Shown here piece by piece: positions 1-10,230 of a stretch of 64,000 nt of DNA. A model generated the notes under the pieces. The model made no database searches. It had not been told where the DNA came from and saw only the letters and a list, made by a program, of their open reading frames with translations. The stretch covers positions 1-64,000 of the forward strand of contig JAAMXY010001516.1 in assembly GCA_019677205.1 (NCBI GenBank), read 5' to 3'. The position numbers were made by a program, and so were the translations under genes. The DNA is from Pinguiococcus pyrenoidosus (Eukaryota; Sar; Pinguiophyceae; Pinguiochrysidales; Pinguiochrysidaceae). Every line of letters begins with the position of its first letter. The first letter of the stretch is position 1.

Positions 1-315
1 GGGGTTGGCTAAGCCCATTTTCGTTGTTCATTCTAATTTCGGAACCAACGGTTTGCCAAATGGAAACGCTCGCGATTGGCTGATTTCGCCCAACCACATT
101 CAATTTTGGCGGAGTCCATGACGTCACCTCCGCAATAGCAACCTCGTCCTCCGCAATGGCAGGGCCCTCCGCGATGCTTTGGTCCTCCTCAGCGCTGTGA
201 ACTTCTTTCTCCGCGCTGGGGACCTCCTTCTCCGCGCTGGCGGCTGCTGCGGCCGCTGCAGGTGCTGTCCGTGCTGTCTGTAGTGGCTTCCCCGTCCTCC
301 CCCCCCCTCTGTCAA
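1..315 (-). CDS. Possible partial coding exon, acidic repeat
   Basis: On the minus strand one frame stays open from about base 310 to the window edge. It encodes an alanine-rich stretch followed by imperfect acidic repeats of the kind SAEKEVP, SAEKEVH, IAEGPA, IAEDEVA. No start codon lies in that frame, so it would be an internal or 3' exon of a gene that continues outside the window. A repeat of this kind can also arise from the underlying CTCCGC-type DNA repeat, so coding status is doubtful. No family is recognised. Confidence 0.25.
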
Positions 316-2546
316 GCCATAGCTTGATGCCCCCCTGGTGCGCGGCGCAAATCCGTCGGCCGCACAGTTTGCAAAGCGCAGTGTTGTTAGTATTCGACAG
401 AAGCTTCTCGAAGTAGGAAAAGAGAAAACACATTGCTTTCGTTCGTCCGGGAAAAATCACCTTCTTAGGCGTGCTTCTCAGCGTCGTGGTGAATCTTGGA
501 CAGCGCGGTCTGAAGAGCGTTCTCAAATCCCTCACGCGACGTGCTCCGACACATTTGGAGCATCGCCTCAGAGACCTCTGCCCACAGCTTGTCCCCCAAT
601 GCTTTGGGCCATACACTAGCCGTGAGGTGGAACTCATCCCAGATCACCACGGCTGCGGGCAGTCGGCATGCGCGTACCAGCTGCGAGGTGATGAAGCAGG
701 CACCCGTCGATGGCGCAGTTCGGCGTGTCAGATTGACACGTCAGATTGACATGTCTGAGACATGTCAATCTGACGTAAATCACTAAGGATTCGACATGTC
801 AGATCTGACATGTCAGATTGACGTGTCATGGCGAGGCTCCATTCTGTGTGCTATGGCAACACGAACCACATGACGATCACGGAGATCACGCAGATGCTCA
901 AGGTCCGGCGCGTCAAACCTGTGGCAAGCAAGAAGGGTGAGAAAGCTCGGCAACTGGCAGAGATACTGAAGCCTGCGTACGTGTCCAAACTCGCTTAGGA
1001 GGCTCAATCACGCATAATCTTCTTGTTTTTTCTCGAAGTTTCTGCCAAGCTTATCTCGTCCACCGTAGTCGTGTTCCTCGCCAAAAAGAAGGCGCGGGAC
1101 GACCGTATCAAACACGCCACGTCCAAGCAAGATAGTCGCGCGAGAGGCGCTCTGAATCGGCGTGTTGGAACGGCGGTTTCACTTCTGCCTTCCTGCACAC
1201 GCACATTTCTAGCCAAGGTTTTCATTTTTGCGAAACCCATCAGTAGGAATTATCCAAATCAGGCTCTCAGAGCAAGTTTTTGATATTTTCAAAATGACTT
1301 TAAATCTTGAGGCCCCAATCATTTCCAATCACTTTGTGAAAAGCCCCAACAGTACCGACCTACGAGTCTACCTCAGTCCAGTATACCTCAGAATCAAACC
1401 TCAAAATTTCTGTATTTAACATCGGGTTGAAATAAGAGGGGTACATTTCTGCTGCGGGCTGAAAAAACTTAACTTTGAGGCATTGGCGTTTCCATCATAT
1501 TTGAGCATGTAGACGAGCGTAAAAAAGATACTCTATGCGAAATCTCGTAAGCAAAAACGACGTTTTGATGGCGAGAGACGCTGCGAAAGACGTCAAAAAG
1601 TACTTAACGGACCGACACTAAATGTACCCTTCTTGTTTGAACCCAGTGTTGAAAAAATCTAAATTTATATTATTTCCGCCAACAACACTACCCAAGTTTC
1701 TATACTGCTAGCAACTTTGATGGCAATCTTATCGAGATTGCAAAATGTATATGGTGTGACTTACCCGGGTCTGACATTTTAGAGTTTATCGAGCAGCAAA
1801 TCTTTTTGTTTACTAATCTTTGGTGTCAGATAAACTACTTATCTTTTAGAGCTGTTGTGTTTCAGTCTTTGCTTACTAGTGTCGGAACATCAGGTTGTGG
1901 TTCTGGTTGATGTAGTCTTTTTTTGCCTATTCAACCTCTTCAAAACGTTTCAAAGGCTCTAAAGTATGCATTTCCGTTTGAGCTTATTACAATCGAATGT
2001 TTTTCGTACCCTTGTAATCATTGAGGCGGCACACGAGATGGCGTAGTGCACAAAAAGCGGAAGAATATCAGTAATTTCTGTTTTTATTAGTGATTTTCGG
2101 CTGAGCATTAAATTCCTACTTTTGGAAAAACTGTTTGATATCAAGTCCGTGAGCATGGCAATCGTACCTGCTGAAAGCAGAAATGCAAAGCAAAGGTATT
2201 GCTGAAGAAGTTCCTCTCGACGACGTGCAAGATCAGTAGATGTGCGCTGGCGTCGCTCTCTTCAAAAACGAAAACACACTACTATGACGCAATGCGTCGT
2301 ATGATATGACGCATACTATCACATCATCCGCGGACAATCTATTTATGCAGTCCCATATTTTGTCTAACTACGATTACTTGTTTGTGTTTCCGCTTGAGCC
2401 TTTCTCACCCAATAGTTTTAAAGATTTTGTGATCGCAGCAGCATTATATTCCACGCATTTTGGGAAAGGTTCACAGGGATCGTAAGGTCTTCACAGCCTG
2501 GATAGACCCAAAGTCGGTTTGGACCGACCTTTAAGACCCGTAAAAT
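316..2546. other. Gene-poor region with AT-richer core
   Basis: No convincing gene. Bases 316-1000 contain only short overlapping open frames. About 1200-2500 is clearly richer in A+T than the genes around it and has no frame with protein-like composition. The palindrome cluster at 725-830 is listed separately. A short inverted repeat at about 2510-2533 (AAGTCGGT / ACCGACCTT) lies just upstream of the transposase-like frame and could be element-related. Confidence 0.5.
725..830. repeat. Cluster of perfect palindromes built on TGTCAGATTGACA
   Basis: Two perfect inverted repeats sit within 80 bases. Arms 738-755 and 759-776 are 18 bp each with a 3-base spacer, and 793-814 is a 22-bp uninterrupted palindrome. 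The same core (GTCAGATTGAC with flanking TGTC/GACA) recurs directly at 726-737, 740-755 and 811-822. It could be a hairpin-forming satellite, part of a small inverted-repeat element, or an array of sites for a dimeric DNA-binding protein. TGTCA/TGACA is the core recognised by TALE homeodomain factors, but that link is only suggestive. Confidence 0.85.
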
Positions 2547-3815
2547 GTGATTGGCGGACTTCGGGCGAAACCGGCGAGCTTCGCTCTTAACAAGCTGGTG
2601 CTGGAACCTACAGAGGCTGCTCTAGCCAGCATTCCGTCTTCAAGGAAGTCAGAGCAGGCATTCGCCTTCCTCCTCGACTTCTTGTCGAGTGGCGCTGCGG
2701 AACCAATGCCCAACTCGAGGAGTCAAAGAGTGCAGTGCGATCTCCCGGCCAACACTAAGAAGCTCTACGACACCTACCAGAAGCAAGTCGACGCAAGTCT
2801 GCACATGTCGTACGAGGCCTTCCGAAAGGTTCTGAGATCCCTTCGCAAGGAGTACGTTTCTTTCCGCTCGTACAAGGCTGTCAGTGGCAAGTGTGCGACC
2901 TGTGCGAAGCTCAAGTGTCTCATAGAGCACTACAGGCGAAGCGGACGGCCACGAGCAGATGTTGAGAACCTGAGATCTCGACTGAAGGCTCACTACAACT
3001 TCCTCGTGAGGCCGGAGAGGACTGCTTACCATAGGAGTCGTACGATGGCAGCGGAGAATCGGTGTACGTCAATGATAACCGACGGCATGGACTCCGCCAA
3101 GCTTGCCCTACCTCGTGTTCCAACGGAGATGCAAGCCAGCATTGCCGGCGTTCTCAAGTTCCGCGTCCAAGGAATCCTTGTCCACTCAGTGAAGAAGTTC
3201 TTCTACCTTCTTTCACCGGAGATACCAAGCGACGCCGATACTGCAATCAGCTGTCTCGCTGATGCGCTGCAGCGTACGAAGGCAGCAGGAAAGCTGCACA
3301 GCTCTCTCCATCTTCAGATCGACGGTGGGTCCGAGAATGCGTCGAAAACGATGATCGCGTTCTTGAGCCACGTCGTCGCGTTGGGGTTGGTGAAGCGAGT
3401 GGTGGTGTCGCGGCTTGTCGTCGGGCACACGCACGAGGACATCGACGCTCTCTTCGGCACCATCTGGCGCGGAATTCGGTGTGAGACCATCGACACCTTG
3501 GAGGACGCAGTCCACCAACTGAAGGTAAGGAGTTGGCTAGCTGGTCTCTGACTGCCTGCTGATCTGACTCATGACCCTCGCAGACGTGCTTCGTGGATGA
3601 TGTGGACGTCATTCATGATTTCCCCATTGTACACTGGGCGGAGTACTACAAGGACGTCCAGCCGCACTTCAGTCGTTTCTTCAAAGACTTCGAATCGTCA
3701 GGAGGACTGCGACGATACACTATGCACCAGTATGAGATCGTCCACCATGCTCCGGGAGACGCCAGGATCCGATGGCGGCGGTACGCGAGCGACCGCGTCC
3801 TGGAGGTTTGGCCCC
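2547..3815 (+). mobile_element. DUF7869-type transposase-like ORF, 3' truncated
   Basis: The frame encodes a Cys-rich segment (KCATCAKLKC, about residues 113-122), a strand with an Asp (LQIDGGSEN) and the hallmark VVGHTHEDIDALF, a signature I associate with the DUF7869 family found in protist repetitive genes. The family is presumed transposon-related; its reaction is not established. A 59-bp GT-AG intron (3525-3583) joins the frame in phase to DDVDVIHDFPIVHWAEYYKDV. No ATG precedes the conserved part, the first in-frame one being near 2706, so upstream sequence is missing or in an unseen exon. After about 3810 the similarity stops and a Harbinger fragment follows in another frame. Probably a decayed copy. 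Confidence 0.6.
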
Positions 3816-4520
3816 CACTGCTGGAGCTTCAGCTTCGGCTTTCCGGGAAGCGCGAACGACATCGTCATCTTCAGGAACAGCCCTTTCTTGACACAGCTTC
3901 TTCGCGGAGGTGCCCCACGGGCCGACTACGTGTTGAACGGCAAACAAAGAAGCCTTGTGTACATCACCGCCGACGGGATATACCCAGAAATATCCTTGTT
4001 CTGGAAGGGAGCTGCCCAGCCCCAGGGCGAAAAGCAATCATACGCAGTTGCCAAGCAGGAGGCTCTACGGAAGATGGCGGAGCGGGGATTTGGAGTCCTA
4101 AAGGCGCAGTGGAAAATTCTGCAAGTGCCCTTCTTGTACTTCCAAATCGCCGATATTGAGCAGATTGCCAAGGCTTGTGTGATTCTGCACAACATGATGG
4201 TGGAAGAGCGCCGAGAATCCTCGGCGGACGTAGGTGTCAGAGCGTACATGGAATATTGTGCAGCTTCGACAGCTAGCGAAGGAGGTAGTCGAGTACAACC
4301 AGACGATGGTGTTGTTGTGGATGTCGACTATGACAAGGACAGCTCTAGTTCCAGTGAAGAAGCTGAAGTCGAGCTCTGCTCGACCAACCAATTACGTGCC
4401 TGTACACCGACATCCGTATTCGCGGATAGCTCGAGACTGTCCAGCGAATTTGCGCTTTTTATGGATCCAGTGGAATGGTGCCTATACCGTCTACCCATAG
4501 TAAAGCGTGGCGGCCGGTGA
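3816..4520 (+). mobile_element. PIF/Harbinger (plant_tran) transposase fragment
   Basis: The translation carries the C-terminal half of an IS5/PIF-Harbinger DDE transposase: FGFPGSANDI, then Y.T.DGIYPEISLF holding the second catalytic Asp, then MAERGFGVLKAQW with the catalytic Glu, and a C-terminal KACVILHNMMVEE block. The N-terminal half with the first catalytic Asp and the helix-turn-helix is absent. The 3' part (about 4240-4520) is Ser/Asp-rich and less typical. Its frame is offset by one from the preceding DUF7869-like frame, so the two are not an intact fusion. No terminal inverted repeats or TTA/TAA target duplications were identified. Confidence 0.75.
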
Positions 4521-4834
4521 ATCGTCTTGTCAGCGCTGGACAAGCCGCTGAAAAAGGTGATAGACCACTTGGCGGGAAAAATTGGATACCCATTTCGTTG
4601 TAACTATTTTTTTGACTTTCGTGATGATCACTAGAAGAACTTGCTACTTTCGCGACGAGCTCGTGGCAAACAAGCGAATAACCGTTTCTAGGACCGTTTC
4701 AGAAATGGTTGGATCCTGTCCTTTTTGTGGACGTTCAGCATTTAACGTGCGGACCGGCGTCTTCGGCGTCTTCAGCGTTGCAGGCGCGCGCTCTCACGGG
4801 AGGAACCCTTGTGGATCGGGAGAGCATCTCCACC

Positions 4835-5380
4835 ATGGCATCTGCCATCAGCGTCACAGACAAGCTGAGCATGAGCCTGGAGGATCTCGCGGCAGCGCGA
4901 AGGAAGACCGCCGCTAGACCGAAGGAAAACTCGAAGATCACGGCGGCTCGTTCGAAGGCCAAGGGAAAACGGCAGAACGTGAAGGACGCCAGCAAGGTGC
5001 AGAGGATAGAGCCGTCGACAAGGGCCGCGCAGTTGGGTAGGCAGCGGAGACAGGAGCAGCAGGAGAAAGCCCGAAAGAAGGCAGCCAGTGGGATTCGTGG
5101 GACGCAGCGCAAGGCGACGAACGTTCCGAAGAAGACGACGAACGTGCAGAGGACGGCGACGAACGCTCCGAAGAAGACGACGAACGTGCAGAAGAGAGCG
5201 GCAAGTGCTCCAAAGAAGGCGAGCAATGGGTCGAAGAAGTTCACCAGCGTTCCTAAGACCGCCGGCGCCGCTAGGAAAGGACAGCCGGCCGCATCGGGCG
5301 GGTTTGTGGCACCTCGGAGCATGCGCATCTCGTTCCAAGCTGACAGGAAGCCGCGAAAGCAGAAGAGGGGGAGTGCGTAG
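4835..5380 (+). CDS. UAP56-binding mRNA-export adaptor-like protein
   Basis: The start chosen is the ATG at 4835 in a strong context (ccaccATGg); an upstream ATG-less extension is rejected. The 181-aa product opens with DKLSMSLEDLAAARRK, which matches the UAP56-binding motif (UBM, LDMSLDDII-type) at the N terminus of nuclear mRNA-export adaptors such as UIF and ALY/Yra1. The rest is Lys/Arg-rich with degenerate repeats of the form TNVPKKT / TNVQKRA / ASAPKKA (roughly residues 95-150), likely RNA-binding. It ends in GGFVAPRSMRISF plus a basic tail. No RRM is present, so it resembles UIF/MOS11-like adaptors more than ALY. A role bridging mRNA and UAP56 in the nucleus is inferred from the motif. 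Confidence 0.6.
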   Translation: MASAISVTDKLSMSLEDLAAARRKTAARPKENSKITAARSKAKGKRQNVKDASKVQRIEPSTRAAQLGRQRRQEQQEKARKKAASGIRGTQRKATNVPKKTTNVQRTATNAPKKTTNVQKRAASAPKKASNGSKKFTSVPKTAGAARKGQPAASGGFVAPRSMRISFQADRKPRKQKRGSA

Positions 5381-5535
5381 GACCGGCCAAGCCTGAGAGA
5401 GCGTGGGTCTTCTCATGGGGGCGTGTAGAACAAAGGCCGCAGGCTGAGGCAGCAAATCGGTGCAAAAGAAGGCCAACGCCTTAATCCTTTGCAACAGTTT
5501 TTCTACCCAGTTCGCAGCATAAGAATACATAAGTC

Positions 5536-7328
5536 TCACATGGCATTCTGCAGCTCTTTGGAGTCCAAGCCGTAGGCACAGTCCGATTGCTCCTGCTCCT
5601 TCGTGGTGTCCACGTAGTGCGCACCCGCCGACACCATGTTCCGGCTTGCCGCCTCGCTGATTGCGGCTGCGGCAGTCGCGGCATTGCGAAGCTTTGCGAG
5701 ATCTGGCGTCTTGTTGGACGAGCGTTCCACCAGCTCCTCCGCGAGCCACCGAATCTCGAGAAGGCGTGTGCGGGCCGCTCCCAGACTTGCGGGCGTGCGC
5801 ACAACTCCCACGTCCTCCCACATGCACTTCTTCAGCTGCTCCATGATGCCTTCGGTATCCACCGAGGCGTAGAGACTGACCGAGTCGTCTCGGCCGGCGA
5901 AGAAGCCTGTGTGAATCCTGTGCGAGTTCCTGTAGATGAAGTTCTCGCCAGCCTTCTTCTCGTAGATCGCCGTCTCTGCGGCCGCGTGCCCCCAAACGAG
6001 TCCCTCGAGAAGCGACGTGGAGGCCAGTCGATTTCCGCCATGTAGACCGGTGCACGCCACCTCTCCCGCCGCGAGAAGGCCGGGAATGCTTGTCTTGGCT
6101 TCCGTGTCCGTCGCGACGCCTCCGCAATGATAGTGGGAAGCCGGAACGACGGGAAGCGCCGCCTTCGTCATGTCAAAGCCAAGCGCTCGCACATGCTCGT
6201 CGATCGAGGGGAAGCGGCTCCGCAGCCACGCCGAATCACGATGGCTGATGTCGAGGAACATGCAGTCCTCGCCCTGCGCCTCCATCTCTGAGGTGATCAT
6301 GCGCGCCACGATGTCCCGAGGTGCGAGTTCTCCGTCGTCGTGATAGTCCCGGGCAAACGCCCGTCCCGAGCGATCGCGAAGAACGGCACCCTCTCCGCGG
6401 AGCGCCTCGGTGAGAAGGAAGCGCGGCGCGCCGGGAATGTACAGAGTCGTCGGATGGAACTGCACGTATTCCAGATTCTTGAGCTCGGCGTCGGCGCGAA
6501 TGGCCATTCCCAGGCCCTCTCCACGCGCAGCCTGCGGGTTGCTGGTATGCTCATAGAGCGCTCCGATGCCTCCAGTGGCCAGCACGACATGTGGTGCCAA
6601 GTAATCGACGCGCTCGTACGCTTCTTCTCCTTTCTTTACAAGGGTGTGCACCCCAACGCAGCGCCGCTCGCCTCCTTGGCCATCATGTGCGAGGGCGAGG
6701 TCCGTCCCAGTCGTGTCGCACGCCAGCGTGACATTCGGATGCATCGCCGCTGCTCTGATGATATGCTCCGTGATGGCTCGACCTGTGTGATCCTTCCAGT
6801 GTATGATCCGGGCCCGATTGTGGCTCGCTTCCAGGCACAAACTGAGGTGGCCATCCGCGTCCCTGTCGAAGGGCACGTTGGCCGCCGGTATCACCCCGTG
6901 TGCGTCGAGGAGGAGGCGTTCAACGATCTCCGGACCCTCCACACAGAGTTTATTAACCGCTGGCCCCTCGCTGAGGCCCGCGCCGGCACGGTATATGTCT
7001 TCTGCCAACAGCCCTGGCGCGTCGTCGATGGCGCGGTAGATGATGCCGCCCTGCGCCCAGTACGAGTTGCACATCGTCGCCTCCGGCGCAGAGGTCAGCA
7101 TGGTCACCTACGCAAAGAAGAAGGCGAACGGGAAGAGAACCGGGCGAAACGGACGGGTCAGGAACACTGTGTCTCCGTGCACAACGACGCCGCCGTTCGC
7201 TGCGTCTCTGCCGGAACACAGCGCACCTTAAGTCCATTGTGAGCCGCAGTCAAGGCGGCGGCACAGCCAGCGACGCCAGTGCCCAGCACAACCAGGTCGC
7301 TGTGCCGGCGAATGGCGCTCCTGAGCAT
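5536..7328 (-). CDS. nadB: L-aspartate oxidase (quinolinate synthesis)
   Basis: FAD-dependent enzyme oxidising L-aspartate to iminoaspartate, the first step of de novo NAD synthesis with quinolinate synthase; plastidial in plants. Two exons: 7328-7227 (from the ATG, with the Rossmann motif LVVLGTGVAGC) and 7107-5536, joined across a 119-bp intron exactly at LK|VTML. Family signatures follow in order: YWAQGG, LATGGIGALYEHTSNP, YVQFHPTTL, FLLTEALRGEGA, HYHCGGVATD and GLHGGNRLASTSLLEG. The predicted 557 aa is close to the roughly 540 aa of bacterial NadB. The N terminus MLRSAIRRHSD is short for a plastid leader, so a 5' exon may be missing, or the enzyme may be mitochondrial or cytosolic. It diverges from the PHD-finger gene. 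Confidence 0.93.
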
Positions 7329-7825
7329 CTTTGCGTGTGCCACCGAATTGCCGCAACGCTCAGCGCCACCTTCGCCGCCGAATAGTGACCCTTCGAGAGC
7401 GAGGAACAGGGGTCACTGCTGTTGGAAACACGTCGAGTCTGCCCTACTGTTACCACAGATAGAACAGTAAGAACCCAGAAGCCGCCACGTTATCCAGACG
7501 CGCGACCGAGGCATTCAACAAAACAACGAAACACAAGGATCTTGATTTCAGAATTATATTTAATATTATAAATTCAAGATAAACAATAAAAATACCATCA
7601 AATACAATCTTATTTTCAATCATTCAGAGTACCGTTTGGGTACCAAAGGCAAAGAAATAAAAATATTTTAAAATTATTCAGCGGGTCCGCTCGTGGATTT
7701 CTTCCCACACCAAGAAATCCGCCCATCTTCGGCCGCGGACTTTTGCGCTCCGCGTTGCTCGTGAAGGCCGGCCAGTTGCATCGACTGCTTCTCAGCTAGC
7801 TCACGTGTCAGGGTAGCAGGCGAGG
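7329..7825. promoter_or_regulatory. Divergent promoter region with AT-rich island
   Basis: About 500 bp separates the divergent starts of the aspartate oxidase and the PHD-finger gene. Bases about 7520-7680 form an AT-rich island with TTATATTTAATATTATAAA-like runs, unlike the GC-rich genes beside it. Similar islands lie between other divergent pairs here. Promoter function is inferred from position and composition. Confidence 0.45.
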
Positions 7826-8725
7826 ATGAAGAAGCGGCGGCTTTCAGGCTCCAAGCAGCTGTTGAGAGGAGCGGACCTGCCGAAGAGCCCATTTGAGCTG
7901 TTCGTGGATGGGCACTTTGATGAGGCTAAGATTGAGGCCATCCTCGGCTTCGCTGAGCTCAGCGGTCTTAGCAGCGACCCTGGTTTGGTGCCTTCTCATG
8001 CAAAGATCGATCTCTTGGTGGCGTTCGTGCAAGCCAAAGTTGCGGAACTGAGCATTCTCGCAAAGAGAGAGCAAGCTGCACAGCTCCTTGAGCGAAAGGA
8101 AAGCGAGCATGTCTGCCGGCGCTTCAGGAGATATTGCGCGCAGCAGGAGAAGCAGAGGAAAGCTCATCCGATCTATCTGCTTCCTGACGATGCCCAGCCG
8201 ACGTCCCGGGTCCCCGTAGAAGATGAGGTTTGCTGCGTCTGCTTGTCGCCCGAGTCCCACCCGGACATCGGCGACGCTATCGTCTTTTGCGATATCTGCA
8301 ACGTTGCAGCGCACCAGACGTGCTACATGATCGACGGGCTGCCGAACGGACCTTGGTACTGCCGGAGCTGCGCGCAAACCCGCAAGGAGACCAGGAGGAG
8401 ATGTACCCTGTGCCCCTGCACGGGTGGCGCACTCATTCGCTTCGAAAGAAAAGGCTGGGTGCACATGGTCTGCGCCAGATCCCAAAACCTGGATTACCTG
8501 CCGACGAAGGACTGCGTTACAGAAACTCGCACGTACTACAGCACGGGCTTCCAGTGCAAGGTCTGCAAGAAGCGGGGCGGCGGGCAGGTGCATTGCATGG
8601 CCGAACGCTGTGACCAGACGCTTCACGTCACATGTGCGATCAGAGCCGGATACTACAAGAACGGCGTACGCGATCGCGCTCAGATTGTCTGCTGCGGACA
8701 GAAGAAGAGAAGGCGCGAGGGTTGA
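7826..8725 (+). CDS. PHD / extended-PHD (PZP) zinc-finger protein, BRPF/JADE-like
   Basis: 299 aa from the ATG at 7826, apparently one exon. A helical N-terminal part (1-125) is followed by a canonical PHD finger (CCVCLSPES..FCDICNVAAHQTCYM...PWYCRSC, about 132-186), then a zinc knuckle and an extended PHD finger (RCTLCPC...W.HMVCA...CKVCKKRGG...CHVTCA-type spacing, about 193-285). This PHD-knuckle-ePHD module reads histone H3 tails and DNA in BRPF, JADE and AF10 proteins, so a chromatin role is likely. No bromodomain or PWWP domain follows before the stop, making it a minimal version. It lies divergent from nadB and convergent with TRM61. Confidence 0.85.
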   Translation: MKKRRLSGSKQLLRGADLPKSPFELFVDGHFDEAKIEAILGFAELSGLSSDPGLVPSHAKIDLLVAFVQAKVAELSILAKREQAAQLLERKESEHVCRRFRRYCAQQEKQRKAHPIYLLPDDAQPTSRVPVEDEVCCVCLSPESHPDIGDAIVFCDICNVAAHQTCYMIDGLPNGPWYCRSCAQTRKETRRRCTLCPCTGGALIRFERKGWVHMVCARSQNLDYLPTKDCVTETRTYYSTGFQCKVCKKRGGGQVHCMAERCDQTLHVTCAIRAGYYKNGVRDRAQIVCCGQKKRRREG

Positions 8726-8983
8726 GCGGAAGAGGCAAACAGCTGCAAGGACTAGCGACTCCTCGACTCACCGTGGCTCACGAGGCGGCATCACCGAGTG
8801 GGGTCAATGGCGCGTACGCAAAGGTCAGATACGCTGTGTGGCCCCGCATGCCTGGGACCGCTTTCGCGCAGAGTCGCGTCGCCTGGGAGAACCCGGCACC
8901 AAAAGGGTTTGGTGAGAGATATAGACGTAGAAAGCGCAGGATCACACAGGAACGGGATTCACGAGAATATGGCAGAGGTATAC

Positions 8984-9902
8984 TCATACCATGGGCAAGG
9001 GGGCCCTCGGCCGACGCTGCACGCCCTCCCTTTGCTGCGCTGCGGCACCCTCCAGATCGATGAAGTCCAGTCTGCTCGGCTCGAACACCTTCTCCCGCGC
9101 CTCGATCGTCCGAATGCTGTGGAAGCCCAGCGCCCGTAGGCCATCGCAAGTCGCCATCACCTGGCACGCCAGCAAGCCGCCACTTCTGATTTCCTCCAAA
9201 TCACCCTTTCTTCAGAATCGCCGGATGGCTCACCTGCTCGATGCAAGGGGAGTAGGATCCCAGGCGTCCATTGGGCTTGAGCACCTCCGCCGCGCTCTGC
9301 AGCGCGTCCTGAGGCCGCGGAAGATCCAAGAACAGCGCGTCCACCGACGTTGGCTCCACCGCGTCGCAGAGGAAGCCATCCTGGCACACGTTTCGGCAAA
9401 ACACGTCCACGCGTTCCTGCATCCCCAGGGCCTCGAAGTCCTTCCGGGCCGCATCCGCGCGTGACTGATTGTACTCGAACGTCAGGAGCTTTCCCTTGCT
9501 CCCCAGCGCTCGAAGCAGAGACAGGCTCATGGCTCCGCTGCCAGTGCCGCTCTCCAGCACCTTCTGCCCAGGACGTATGTGCAACTCGGCCGTCACGACG
9601 GCACGATCCAAGGCCTGGATGATCTGCGTCCGCAGCGGCAGCGCCGCCGCCCACAGCTCCGGCGTCGCGGGCAGCAGAAGCAGCCACCCTCGACCTTTCT
9701 CGGAGAACACTTTGGCGCCCAAAGCTCTGCCCACGAAGCTGTCGTGGCGAAAGAGGCCGAAGCGATTGTCCAGCTTCTGCCCTGCGGCCACCACCAGCGG
9801 GCGCAGCTCTTGGCGCCCGAGCCACAGCACCACTGCGTCCCCCACCTTCACCCGCCGGCTTCGCCCCCGTCTCACGTCGCTTCGGGCCTTTAAGGGCGCC
9901 AT
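8984..9902 (-). CDS. TRM61: tRNA (adenine-58-N1)-methyltransferase catalytic subunit
   Basis: Forms 1-methyladenosine at position 58 of the tRNA T-loop using S-adenosylmethionine, normally as a Trm6-Trm61 heterotetramer. Exon 1 is 9902-9234 (ATG at 9902); a 73-bp GT-AG intron follows; exon 2 is 9160-8984. The splice joins CIEQ to VMATCDGLRALGF, as in the family. The protein is 281 aa with an N-terminal beta domain (VGDAVVLWLGR), the SAM motif VLESGTGSGAMSLSL near residue 112, the acidic TFEYN loop and DALFLDLPRPQDAL (motif IV). Length fits TRM61. It ends shortly after the last strand, PRAPLPMV. Another tRNA-methylation gene candidate (WDR4/Trm82-like) lies about 3.2 kb away. Confidence 0.9.
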
Positions 9903-10230
9903 GGGATAGGAGGATTAGCTGGAATTGGTGTCGTGGGTGGAGATGCGGGGGATCAGCTGATTCCCGCGAGGAACGCGATCTCAGATCTGTGCTCTTGTTT
10001 TCGATTCTTACAGAGATGATCATAAGAATGCTCTACGTACACGCAGATGAGACTCGATACCTGCGGGCGTGGATTTGGACTCTGCGACCTGACGGACTTT
10101 TCCTTTTCTCCCCTTCCCTCCCAACGTCGCCGCATCTTCCGTGCGTACCGTCAGGACAGGGCCCACAGCGTCTGCCCTTGCATCGTAAAGAAGCGGTCCA
10201 TGCTGCTCGGAGCCAAGCTGTGGCTTTTCC

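Noticed and set aside
4772-6127. 451-aa minus-strand frame across the export adaptor and the 3' part of nadB
   Set aside because: It covers real genes in other frames, is Arg/His/Ser-rich and has no family signature.
9157-10023. 288-aa minus-strand frame over TRM61
   Set aside because: Shadow of TRM61 in another frame; low-complexity Arg/Gly/Ala composition.
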